A stretch of DNA of 24,092 nucleotides from Flavobacteriales bacterium UBA6049 (GTDB lineage: Bacteria > Bacteroidota > Bacteroidia > Flavobacteriales_G > Salibacteraceae), in assembly GCA_002429085.1 (NCBI GenBank), contig DIYR01000205.1, forward strand, positions 1 to 24,092, written 5' to 3'. The position numbers and the translations under genes are program-made. Under the pieces are notes generated by a model, which saw only the letters and a list, made by a program, of their open reading frames with translations, was not told the DNA's origin and made no database searches. Shown here in pieces: positions 1 to 7,164 of this stretch (the first letter of the stretch is position 1; the number at the start of each line of letters is the position of its first letter).

Positions 1-23
1 CTAACCAGCTGAGCTATAGGCCC
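1..23 (-). tRNA. tRNA gene, 5' part only (probably tRNA-Ile)
   Basis: Read on the minus strand, the first bases give a 7-nt acceptor 5' strand (GGGCCTA), the TA linker, and a D-arm start GCTCAGCTGGTTAG, a textbook tRNA 5' third. The gene starts at base 23 and runs out of the window at base 1, so anticodon, T-arm and CCA end are not visible. The acceptor and D-arm resemble bacterial tRNA-Ile(GAU), but the isoacceptor cannot be proved without the anticodon. No rRNA gene lies upstream (to the right), so it is not in the usual 16S-Ile-Ala-23S setting on that side. Confidence 0.85.
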
Positions 24-97
24 TGCGCTTGCGCGGGACGCGAAAATAATAACTTTCTGCTAACGCTTCTCTATTGTATTTACATTTCTTTGCGTCT

Positions 98-742
98 ATG
101 GAAAAGCCAGCTATTATACTTGACTTTGGAGCGGTTATCTTAAACATTGATTTTCAAAAGACTATTGATGCATTTCGAGAGTTAGGCATTGAAAATTTTC
201 AGGCAATTTTCTCGAAACATAAACAATCAGAACTTATGCAATCTTTTGAAAAAGGTGAAGCTTCTACTGATGACTTTCGATCATTTATCAGATCTCAATC
301 AGATGTTTCTCTATCTGACGAACAAATTGATAGTGCTTGGAATGCGTTATTATTAGACTATCCAACTCAAAGAATTGAATTTCTTGGACGCATTGGTCAA
401 CACTATCCACTTTTTTTATTGAGTAACACTAACAAAGTTCACCACGATCAATTTCAACAACATTTCTATCAGCAATTCGGTTTTGAGTTAAACTCACTTT
501 TTAGAAAAGCCTACTACTCCCATCAAATGGGAGATCGCAAGCCTAATTTATCATGTTATCAAATAGTGATAGATGAACAAGAACTTACCCCATCTAACAC
601 CATTTTTGTAGACGACACTCTTCTTAACATCGAAGCTGCTGAAGAAATAGGTATAAAAGGAATTCACCTTACTTCACAAGATGAACTTGTTGAATTGTTA
701 CCCCGCGTCTTGGCACAGTTCAACCAACAATCCATTAGCTGA
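98..742 (+). CDS. HAD family phosphatase, YihX-like
   Basis: A 214-residue soluble HAD-superfamily hydrolase. All four HAD motifs are visible: motif I LDFGAVILNID with the presumed nucleophile Asp9, motif II LSNTN at 108-112, the motif III lysine in GDRKP (Lys148), and motif IV FVDD (Asp172/Asp173). The D-x-G form of motif I, LSNTN and the spacing match E. coli YihX (alpha-D-glucose-1-phosphate phosphatase) and relatives, so a sugar-phosphate monoester substrate is likely but inferred. The reading frame stays open upstream to a TTG at 74; the ATG at 98 is chosen because the family begins just before motif I. The last 45 bp overlap the convergent epimerase gene. The upstream neighbour is a divergent tRNA. 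Confidence 0.88.
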   Translation: MEKPAIILDFGAVILNIDFQKTIDAFRELGIENFQAIFSKHKQSELMQSFEKGEASTDDFRSFIRSQSDVSLSDEQIDSAWNALLLDYPTQRIEFLGRIGQHYPLFLLSNTNKVHHDQFQQHFYQQFGFELNSLFRKAYYSHQMGDRKPNLSCYQIVIDEQELTPSNTIFVDDTLLNIEAAEEIGIKGIHLTSQDELVELLPRVLAQFNQQSIS

Positions 743-1099
743 TTTTGGGTGAATAAATACCACTAACTTGTTATCAGCCCCTTTTTTTGGCATTTCAGAA
801 ATAAACTGAAACCCCTCTCCTTTCAGTCGTTCTATTTCCGTATAAATATCTTCCACATCAAATGCAATGTGGTGAACTCCTTCTCGATTTTTAGTTAGGT
901 ATTTGGCAATTGCACTTTCTTCAGCAGTTGCCTCTAATAGTTCAATCTTTGTTTCACCTATTTGAAAAAAACTTGTTGATACGTTTTCACTCTCTACCGT
1001 TTCAACTTTATAATGCTCTTTACCTAGTAGTTTTTTGAATACTTCGTTTGATGTTTCTACATCTTTTACTGCAATGCCTATGTGTTCTATTTTTCGCAT
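698..1099 (-). CDS. mce: Methylmalonyl-CoA epimerase
   Basis: A 133-residue VOC/glyoxalase-fold protein. It should interconvert (R)- and (S)-methylmalonyl-CoA in the cytoplasm, linking propionyl-CoA and succinyl-CoA metabolism. Two beta-alpha-beta-beta-beta modules are recognisable: the first opens with IEHIGIAV (His6) and contains KIELLE (Glu53); the second opens with VHHIAFDV (His76/77) and ends with LVELCQ (Glu127). These are the positions of the family's metal ligands. Length is typical for MCE. The start lies 2 bp after the stop of the upstream FAD oxidoreductase, so the two are probably co-transcribed. The 3' end overlaps the convergent HAD gene by 45 bp, including the codons for the C-terminal metal ligand. 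No mutase gene is nearby. Confidence 0.92.
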   Translation of the reverse strand: MRKIEHIGIAVKDVETSNEVFKKLLGKEHYKVETVESENVSTSFFQIGETKIELLEATAEESAIAKYLTKNREGVHHIAFDVEDIYTEIERLKGEGFQFISEMPKKGADNKLVVFIHPKSANGLLVELCQDAG

Positions 1100-1101
1100 A
1101 A

Positions 1102-2166
1102 TTATGAATGAAATGAATAAAACCTTGATAGGTCAACATCTTCCATTAATGTTGATCCGTTTATTAAATAATCAATAAAATGATCTGCTAAATACGGCAC
1201 CATCAAGACCGCTTTAGACCCCATTCCATTAAAGATGGTCACTCTATTCTCAATTGGATGAGTACCTAGTAATGGCCTACGTCCTTTTACGGCTGGACGA
1301 ATTCCAGCACGATGATCTACAATATCAAATGGAACTTTTATTAGTTCTTGTAGTCTCTTGCTTAATTCACTTGCTCCTTCTTCAGTTGGAACATCATCCA
1401 ATTTATCCCAATGATATGTTGCACCTATGTTGTACCTATAATTACCAATGGGGCAAATAAAAACACCCTTACTGATAATTTCTTCAAGCTTTAAGAGAGG
1501 AGAAAAGATTGTTATTACCTCACCTTTTACAGGTGCGAAAGGCACCCAACTAAACCAATTAGATTCGCGAGCTTTTAGCCCATTAGCAAAAACTATTTTT
1601 TGCGCTTTAACGTCCTCATAACGATCAGAATGATACACTACCCCGGAATCGAGCAATTCTAAACGATCATCAGAGTATTCCTCCTCTAATAAATCATTCG
1701 ACAACCAATTGCGAGTAGCACTTAAGAACTCAGAAGTGTCTAAGTATCCTGCATGGTAAACATTTGCTTGTCCTTCAAAATCACGAACTGATGGGTTGGT
1801 AATTGGTGTAATTTCTCCCATCCAACTGGCTAATCTTTCATCACTTGACAATGTATCCCAATCATTGCATTCTGATACCGATGTAAGTAATCTACTATAT
1901 TTAGTTTGATGAAAGAATTGACCATTTAATTCTCTTTCTACAGACAAATAGGTTTCTTCAGCAGTTGGAATAAACTTGTCTGCCAACCATGTCTGAGAAA
2001 GCCTTTTGAACACCATAGGATGCCAAATACCCGCTGCTACTCTGCTGCTTGAATTGGGATTAATCACATCCACAACTCGCACTTTAAAACCTCTTCGTTT
2101 CAAATTAAATGCAAGTACACTACCTGCAATTCCTTGGCCTATTATGAGAAAATCTGTTATTTGCAC
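1102..2166 (-). CDS. FAD-dependent oxidoreductase (DAO family)
   Basis: A 354-residue D-amino-acid-oxidase-type flavoprotein. The N-terminus carries the Rossmann dinucleotide motif GQGIAG (Gly10, Gly12, Gly15) with Asp33 closing the second beta strand, followed by SSRVAAGIWHP. Near the C-terminus, RPAVKGRRPLLG and FNGMGSKAVLMVPYLA match the second FAD-contact region of DAO/ThiO-like enzymes. The substrate is unknown. I chose the GTG at 2166 because it places the first residues (MQITDFLIIG) right at the family start. An in-frame ATG at 2202 would add 12 residues encoded across a perfect hairpin, which is less plausible. It heads a two-gene operon with mce. Confidence 0.85.
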   Translation of the reverse strand: MQITDFLIIGQGIAGSVLAFNLKRRGFKVRVVDVINPNSSSRVAAGIWHPMVFKRLSQTWLADKFIPTAEETYLSVERELNGQFFHQTKYSRLLTSVSECNDWDTLSSDERLASWMGEITPITNPSVRDFEGQANVYHAGYLDTSEFLSATRNWLSNDLLEEEYSDDRLELLDSGVVYHSDRYEDVKAQKIVFANGLKARESNWFSWVPFAPVKGEVITIFSPLLKLEEIISKGVFICPIGNYRYNIGATYHWDKLDDVPTEEGASELSKRLQELIKVPFDIVDHRAGIRPAVKGRRPLLGTHPIENRVTIFNGMGSKAVLMVPYLADHFIDYLINGSTLMEDVDLSRFYSFHS

Positions 2167-2179
2167 GATCCAAAAATAT

Positions 2180-2198
2180 AAGGGTTGATACAACCCTT
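2180..2198. promoter_or_regulatory. Perfect 8-bp inverted repeat, possible operator
   Basis: AAGGGTTG-ATA-CAACCCTT is a perfect palindrome with a 3-bp centre. It lies in the 73-bp gap between two divergent genes, 14 bp upstream of the GTG start of the FAD oxidoreductase. It has no T-run on either side, so it is not a normal intrinsic terminator. A transcription-factor site or a 5'-leader hairpin are the simplest readings. The regulator is unknown. Confidence 0.45.
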
Positions 2199-2239
2199 GC
2201 ATTTATTTATTCGTCTTTGAAACATTAACGAGAGAAATT

Positions 2240-2695
2240 ATGAAAAAACTGTTGATGCTATTTGGAGTTATTTTATTTACAAATAGTCTGTTTGCACAAG
2301 AAGAATTAGATCATCCTATTGACTTAGGAAAGATTACTAAGGAATGGTCTAAGGTTTACGAACAAGATGGAATTGTTTTCGAAGTTAATGAGTTCACTTG
2401 TCCATTTGGTTCTGATGGGAATGAAGCCCAGTATGTAGGAGTAAAAGTTTCTAATATAAGTTCTGAGAAAAAATTAGTTCGCTACGAACCAAAAAAATTC
2501 ATGAATGACAAATGCCATAATTGCAATGATCTGCATGAATATTTGGTATCTCTTTCTCTTGACCCTGGACAATCAGTATCATCCTCGTGTGAAGAGAATA
2601 AAAACCAAGCTATCTACTGGAAATGGACTGTGAGAGAAAACAAAAAAGTTCTTACTGGTCTGAAATTAAAAACAGTTGAAGTTTACGCATTATGA
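2240..2695 (+). CDS. Small exported protein of unknown function
   Basis: A 151-residue protein with a clear Sec signal peptide (MKKLLMLFGVILF..., cleavage probably after NSLFA before QE). The mature part is about 130 residues and contains four cysteines (in TCPFG, KCHNC and SSCEEN), suggesting disulfides or metal binding in the periplasm or outside the cell. I recognise no family. The middle reads like a small beta-sandwich (alternating VGVKVSNIS and similar), but this is only an impression. Its stop overlaps the start of the next gene by 4 bp (ATGA), so both are likely translated together. It may therefore assist or accompany the T9SS-secreted protein, which is inference from position only. 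Confidence 0.75.
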   Translation: MKKLLMLFGVILFTNSLFAQEELDHPIDLGKITKEWSKVYEQDGIVFEVNEFTCPFGSDGNEAQYVGVKVSNISSEKKLVRYEPKKFMNDKCHNCNDLHEYLVSLSLDPGQSVSSSCEENKNQAIYWKWTVRENKKVLTGLKLKTVEVYAL

Positions 2696-5148
2696 GAAAC
2701 AAAGCAAACTTATTGAATGGTTTACTCACTAAAATCGGTTTAGTAGTAGGCTTCTTGATTTCTTCGCATGTTGTCTCGGCTCAATGTGGAGTATCTATCC
2801 TAAATACGTCAGCAGATACCCTTGATGTTGCTTGTGGTAGCACTGTGGTATTAGAACGAGATACTTTAGGAGCGTTTGCTCTTTTTAACTCGTTCAATGA
2901 CGGTACTGTTGGAGTTGGTTGGGATGGAGGACTCTCTGCTCAGCTAGATAACCCATGTGGACCTAAAAACTCAACCTATTTATGGATGGGACCTAATACT
3001 GCAAATCCACGTGTACTAACAACAGATCCGTTAAATCTTTCCTGTGGAGGAGAAATTTGTTTTGAGTTTAAAATGGCCGTTCAAGCTCAAGGCTCTCCTT
3101 GTGAAGGTCCTGATTTACCAGATGAGGGGATGGCTTTGCAATATCAACTACCCGGGTCAACTGCTTGGGACACTATTTTTTATTTTGAACCAGATGACAA
3201 TGGAGACTCTAATGCAATAAACCCTGGCGCTGGAGATTGGACTGCATGGGCGTACTATTGTTTCCCTATTCCTCCTGCTGCTCAAGTGCCGAACGTTCAA
3301 TTAAGATGGAGTCAGCAAGCGGTTTCAGGAAATGGTTTTGATCACTGGGGACTTGATTCCATTTCAGTTGAGTTGTATTGCGGAAACATAACAAACATAT
3401 GGAGTACCGGAGATACTGGTCAGTTCATAACAACTGCAGAAATTGTATCCACTACTCCTTACACACTTACACGAATAGTAGAAAATGTAATTGGTGGTAC
3501 TGTAACAGGATATGATACATGTTATGACACATTAACTCTGGTTCCTCAGCTTCCTCAAGTACCTGTCAATCCAAGTTTTGAACCTTTCTGTCGTAATACA
3601 GATGCCGAAGTATTTGTTGATTTTAACAACGCACAATTTGTTGATACTTCTGTTACATACAACTATGCTTGGGTACCTGATGTTTTTGACTCTTCAACAA
3701 TCGAATATGGTATCATAAGAGGTCTTACAGCAGATACTATTACTGTATTCTCAATGGAGCATCCTGTTTACCCTCAATGTAACATGTCAGACACTATTGA
3801 GATTCTTGCTGGTGGAGTTGAGATTGATTCATCATATCTAGATAATCCAACTTGCTTTAGAGATCCTTTAGCAGATTTATACATTTACTGGGAAAATGAA
3901 ATATCAACGCCACTCGTAACTTTTTATGAGAATGGGACTCCAATTTTGCCTCCACCTCTTGACACGATTTTCTCTGATCTTGAAGAGGGAGATTACAGAA
4001 TTGTACTTAAGGATGAAAGATGTGCAGATACGCTTGACTTCACTGTTAGCGTGCCAGATACTGTTGATATACTTTTAAATAACATTGACACTAATATCTG
4101 TGTTGAATCTCCAACAGATCAATCATTTATTGCTCAAAATGGTACTGCACCATACGACTATTATTTCAACACTACATTAGCAGATACACTTCCTCTTCAA
4201 TCTGATAAGGATACGATCTTTGCTATGTATGCAATAGATGATTTAGGTTGTTCAACAGATACTGTTTACAAGCAATTCAATATTCCTCCTCCAATTGTTA
4301 TTGAACCATACGATACTCTTGTTTGTCCGAACATTCCATTCCAAGTTACTGCAGTAGCTTCTGGTGGATTAGGTGGGCCATATGAATACCTATGGAGCAA
4401 TGGTGATTCTACTGCCACAACAACTTTAGTTGGAGAAAAAAGAGGTACTTCTTACAGTGTTTCAGCTTCAGATGGGTGTGCTGAAACAGGGGTAATGACT
4501 CCACAAATCAATCTTATTCCTACTGAAGAACATACTATTGTAAGAGAATACTTAGGTAAAGATCCTACTGGAAAACCCGCTCCTGTTATAGTGACAAATA
4601 ACAATGTTCTTATAGAGGAACCAGCACCTCTAGGCTTTAGCTTTAAACCAGAGCCTAAATTAATTGGAAGTACTTACCAATGGGATCTTTGGTTAAATGG
4701 GTCTATTGCAGATCAACAATATGGTTGGCCAGTAATTCCACCTGACTCAACAGTAGATACAGGCTTTAGATATGCTAAAGATGGTTATTATGAGGTTAGG
4801 TTAATTACAACCACAGAAGAAGGTTGTATTGATACGGCAATAGCGGCACATCAATTAAACTTCGAAGGTGAAGCTCCAAACGTAATTACTCCAAATGGTG
4901 ATGGAATTAATGATATTTTCTATTTACCTGGATCTGAAGCGTTAAGAGATTATAAAATGGAAGTTTATAATCGTTGGGGGCAGAAAGTATATGAATCTAC
5001 TAATCCGAATTTACCAATCAATGGTGGAGGATGGGATGGTGGAGATCAACCTGACGGAACATATTTCTATGTTGTTACTGGTAAACGAGGTAACGGCTCA
5101 GAACATGTCGACAAGGGTACGGTCACCATTTCTGGATCCAATAAATAA
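2692..5148 (+). CDS. T9SS-secreted protein, Reelin-like domain, type B CTD
   Basis: An 818-residue extracellular protein. Residues 1-30 form a signal peptide ending VSA before QC. Residues about 64-230 resemble a Reelin-type subrepeat: FNSFNDG...GW, a CGGEICFEFKM strand, ALQYQLPGSTAWDTI, then QLRWSQQAVSGNGFDHWGLD. The middle (about 230-720) is a chain of Cys/Thr/Asp-rich beta modules loosely like SprB or PKD repeats (for example YEYLWSNGDST). Residues 728-818 are a gliding-motility-associated C-terminal domain: NVITPNGDGINDIF, YNRWGQKVYE, GWDGG and PDGTYFYVV. This is the type B sorting signal of the type IX secretion system. The protein should be exported by Sec and then passed across the outer membrane by T9SS. 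An adhesin or matrix role is inferred. Its start overlaps the preceding gene by 4 bp; a strong terminator follows. Confidence 0.9.
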   Translation: MRNKANLLNGLLTKIGLVVGFLISSHVVSAQCGVSILNTSADTLDVACGSTVVLERDTLGAFALFNSFNDGTVGVGWDGGLSAQLDNPCGPKNSTYLWMGPNTANPRVLTTDPLNLSCGGEICFEFKMAVQAQGSPCEGPDLPDEGMALQYQLPGSTAWDTIFYFEPDDNGDSNAINPGAGDWTAWAYYCFPIPPAAQVPNVQLRWSQQAVSGNGFDHWGLDSISVELYCGNITNIWSTGDTGQFITTAEIVSTTPYTLTRIVENVIGGTVTGYDTCYDTLTLVPQLPQVPVNPSFEPFCRNTDAEVFVDFNNAQFVDTSVTYNYAWVPDVFDSSTIEYGIIRGLTADTITVFSMEHPVYPQCNMSDTIEILAGGVEIDSSYLDNPTCFRDPLADLYIYWENEISTPLVTFYENGTPILPPPLDTIFSDLEEGDYRIVLKDERCADTLDFTVSVPDTVDILLNNIDTNICVESPTDQSFIAQNGTAPYDYYFNTTLADTLPLQSDKDTIFAMYAIDDLGCSTDTVYKQFNIPPPIVIEPYDTLVCPNIPFQVTAVASGGLGGPYEYLWSNGDSTATTTLVGEKRGTSYSVSASDGCAETGVMTPQINLIPTEEHTIVREYLGKDPTGKPAPVIVTNNNVLIEEPAPLGFSFKPEPKLIGSTYQWDLWLNGSIADQQYGWPVIPPDSTVDTGFRYAKDGYYEVRLITTTEEGCIDTAIAAHQLNFEGEAPNVITPNGDGINDIFYLPGSEALRDYKMEVYNRWGQKVYESTNPNLPINGGGWDGGDQPDGTYFYVVTGKRGNGSEHVDKGTVTISGSNK

Positions 5149-5168
5149 AGTACATTTAAAACGAGTAC

Positions 5169-5202
5169 AAAAAAGCCGCTTGGATTTCCAAGCGGCTTTT
5201 TT
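5169..5202. terminator. Bidirectional intrinsic terminator
   Basis: A near-perfect hairpin with arms GCCGCTTGGA (5175-5184) and TCCAAGCGGC (5187-5196) is flanked by six A on the left and six T on the right. It can therefore end transcription of both the T9SS-protein gene (+) and the convergent CoA-transferase gene (-). Confidence 0.93.
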
Positions 5203-5223
5203 ACTATTAGCTCTTTTTTGATC

Positions 5224-6513
5224 TTACTTGAACACAGAATTACTCAGGTTAAAGTACTCATTTGCTTTTTGTTCTAATTCATCTTGATGATCTGGATGAG
5301 CAATATCAATCAAAGCTTTTACTCTCTGGTGAATATTCTTTCCGTACAAAGAAGCAACACCATATTCTGTTACAACATAATGAATGTGTGCACGAGTTGT
5401 AACTACTCCTGCACCAGGCTTTAAAGTAGGCACTATTCTACTCAATCCTTTAGAAGTAGTTGAAGGCAGAGCAATAATTGGTTTTCCTCCTTCAGATAAA
5501 CTGGCACCCCGCATAAAATCCATTTGACCTCCAACACCAGAATAGAAACGCATTCCGATAGAATCGGCACAAACTTGCCCTGTTAAGTCAACCTCAATAG
5601 CACTGTTAATAGCTGTTACTCTTGGGTTTTTTTGAATTGTTTTTACACTATTCACCCATTCAATCGCAGCCATATTCACCAATGGATTATCATCCATAAA
5701 ATCATACAACCGTTGAGACCCCATTGCGAATCCACTTACCACCTTCCCAGGATGCGAATGTTTACATTTACCTGTAACTACTCCACTCTCAACTAAATCT
5801 AGCAAACCATCTGAGAACATCTCTGTATGTACCCCGAGATCTTTGTGATTGCCCATTTGCTTTAAGGCTGCATTTGGTATTGCACCTATACCCATTTGCA
5901 AAGTAGCTCCATCTTCTACCAACCCCGCAATGTGTTTTCCAATGCGCATTTCTACTTCATTAGGCTCTACCACATTGTGCACGTGTATAGGATGATCTAC
6001 CTCAACTAAAGAATCAAAAGCTGAAATATGTACCAAACCATCGCCATGCGTACGTGGCATTTGAGGATTTACCTGAGCTATTACATGTTTCGCACAATCA
6101 ATTGCTGCTTTTGATGCATCGACTGATACTCCCAAAGAACAGAACCCATGATTATCTGGCGGGGATACTTGTACCATAGCTACGTCTATTGACACGATGT
6201 CTCTTTTAAACAAAAGAGGCACCTCACTTAAGAAGATTGGTATGTAAGATGCATTTCCCTCTTGAACAGCTTTCCTAACATTGGATCCAATAAATAGGCT
6301 ATTAATATGAAATGAGTCTCTATACTTTGAATCAGCATAAGGTGCTTCACCATCAATATGAAGGTGCATTACCTCTACATTTCTCAATTCATTCGAACGT
6401 GCCGTCATGGCATTAATTAACTCTTGAGGTGCAGCGGCAGCACTATGTATATAGACACGATCATTATTTTTGATGATCTCAACAGCTTTTTCAGCTGTAA
6501 CCGATTGATACAT
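5224..6513 (-). CDS. Acetyl-CoA hydrolase / CoA-transferase family protein
   Basis: A 429-residue class I CoA-transferase-fold protein of the acetyl-CoA hydrolase/4-hydroxybutyrate CoA-transferase group. Visible signatures are VSPPDNHGFCSLGVSVD (about 116-132), the oxyanion and Gly-rich segment LQMGIGAIPNA (205-215), the presumed catalytic Glu231 in HTEMFSDG, and SGVGGQMDF, IALPST and GVVTTRAHIHYVVTEYG toward the C-terminus. It probably moves CoA between acetate or another short acid and an acyl-CoA, or hydrolyses acetyl-CoA. Sequence alone does not choose between these. Length and order match the family. Its start codon overlaps that of the divergent HEPN-like gene; its 3' end faces the bidirectional terminator. 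Confidence 0.9.
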   Translation of the reverse strand: MYQSVTAEKAVEIIKNNDRVYIHSAAAAPQELINAMTARSNELRNVEVMHLHIDGEAPYADSKYRDSFHINSLFIGSNVRKAVQEGNASYIPIFLSEVPLLFKRDIVSIDVAMVQVSPPDNHGFCSLGVSVDASKAAIDCAKHVIAQVNPQMPRTHGDGLVHISAFDSLVEVDHPIHVHNVVEPNEVEMRIGKHIAGLVEDGATLQMGIGAIPNAALKQMGNHKDLGVHTEMFSDGLLDLVESGVVTGKCKHSHPGKVVSGFAMGSQRLYDFMDDNPLVNMAAIEWVNSVKTIQKNPRVTAINSAIEVDLTGQVCADSIGMRFYSGVGGQMDFMRGASLSEGGKPIIALPSTTSKGLSRIVPTLKPGAGVVTTRAHIHYVVTEYGVASLYGKNIHQRVKALIDIAHPDHQDELEQKANEYFNLSNSVFK

Positions 6514-7042
6514 GACTTCTAATTTTTTCGAAATTCTAAACGAAATTACAGGTAACCAACCCAGTGAAAACTGTCAAAAATCAGTTCTAGAAAGGGTTCA
6601 TAATGAGTTAATAGAAACTCCTAAAGGTCATCTGTTAACCAGAGCACTTTTAATTGTCAATCTAATTGAACTTCTCAGTCAATATCAAAGTGGAAAGCTC
6701 CACAAAAAGGGAAATCATAAACGATTCGATCGTTTTCTACAGGCTCACACTAACTTATCATCTGAAACGAACCATTTGTTGTACACCTTTAGAAATGCAC
6801 TCGTGCACAATGGAGGTAGCTATGCGAGTGATCAAAAAGGAAATGTGTTCAGATTTGTTTTGACAAGAGATGGCACCTTACTTAAGCCTGTAAGTAAAGT
6901 AATTCATGAAGTGAATGTAGAATACTTACAACAAATTCTAGAAGAAATCTTAATAAGTCTAAGCAGTAAGCTAAAAGAGAACGAAGGGTTAAGAGATCGA
7001 TTCAAATCAGTCCATAAAAGAATTGGTATTACGGCATATTAA
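6512..7042 (+). CDS. HEPN-like protein with R-N-x3-H motif
   Basis: A 176-residue, mainly helical soluble protein that I cannot assign to a named family. It contains FRNALVHNGG at 93-102, where Arg94-Asn95 and His99 reproduce the R(N/D/H)x3-4H motif of HEPN domains, preceded by helices (residues 40-60 and 72-92) in the usual relation. HEPN proteins are often RNases or parts of toxin-antitoxin and defence systems, though many are uncharacterised. No nucleotidyltransferase (MNT) antitoxin is encoded beside it, so a toxin role is not supported. The only methionine is the first residue, so the ATG at 6512 is the only ATG start; it overlaps the divergent start codon. A weak hairpin (7062-7077) followed by TTTTT may end its transcript. 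Confidence 0.6.
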   Translation: MTSNFFEILNEITGNQPSENCQKSVLERVHNELIETPKGHLLTRALLIVNLIELLSQYQSGKLHKKGNHKRFDRFLQAHTNLSSETNHLLYTFRNALVHNGGSYASDQKGNVFRFVLTRDGTLLKPVSKVIHEVNVEYLQQILEEILISLSSKLKENEGLRDRFKSVHKRIGITAY

Positions 7043-7078
7043 CAGCCTTATCATATAAACTACAGTAATCGAACTGTG

Positions 7079-7140
7079 ATTTTTGGTAAATTGTACATTC
7101 AACGACATCGTTGTACCAGAATGCTAGCTACATTCGAAAT
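7079..7140 (+). promoter_or_regulatory. Probable promoter/control region of the RiPP operon
   Basis: The 122-bp gap before the precursor gene holds several repeated short elements. TTGTAC occurs at 7091 and 7111 (20 bp apart). TACATTC occurs at 7094 and 7129. An inverted repeat CAACGA-CA-TCGTTG lies at 7100-7113. TACATTCG at 7129-7136 is close to the Bacteroidota -7 consensus TAnnTTTG, with a TTG at 7111-7113 upstream. A metal- or stress-responsive factor could bind the inverted repeat, but no regulator gene is present and the assignment is tentative. Confidence 0.3.
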
Positions 7141-7164
7141 CAGTAAACATCAAATCTCTATAAC

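Noticed and set aside
6512..7042. HEPN/MNT toxin-antitoxin pair
   Set aside because: Only a HEPN-like motif is seen. Neither neighbour is a nucleotidyltransferase or a small antitoxin.
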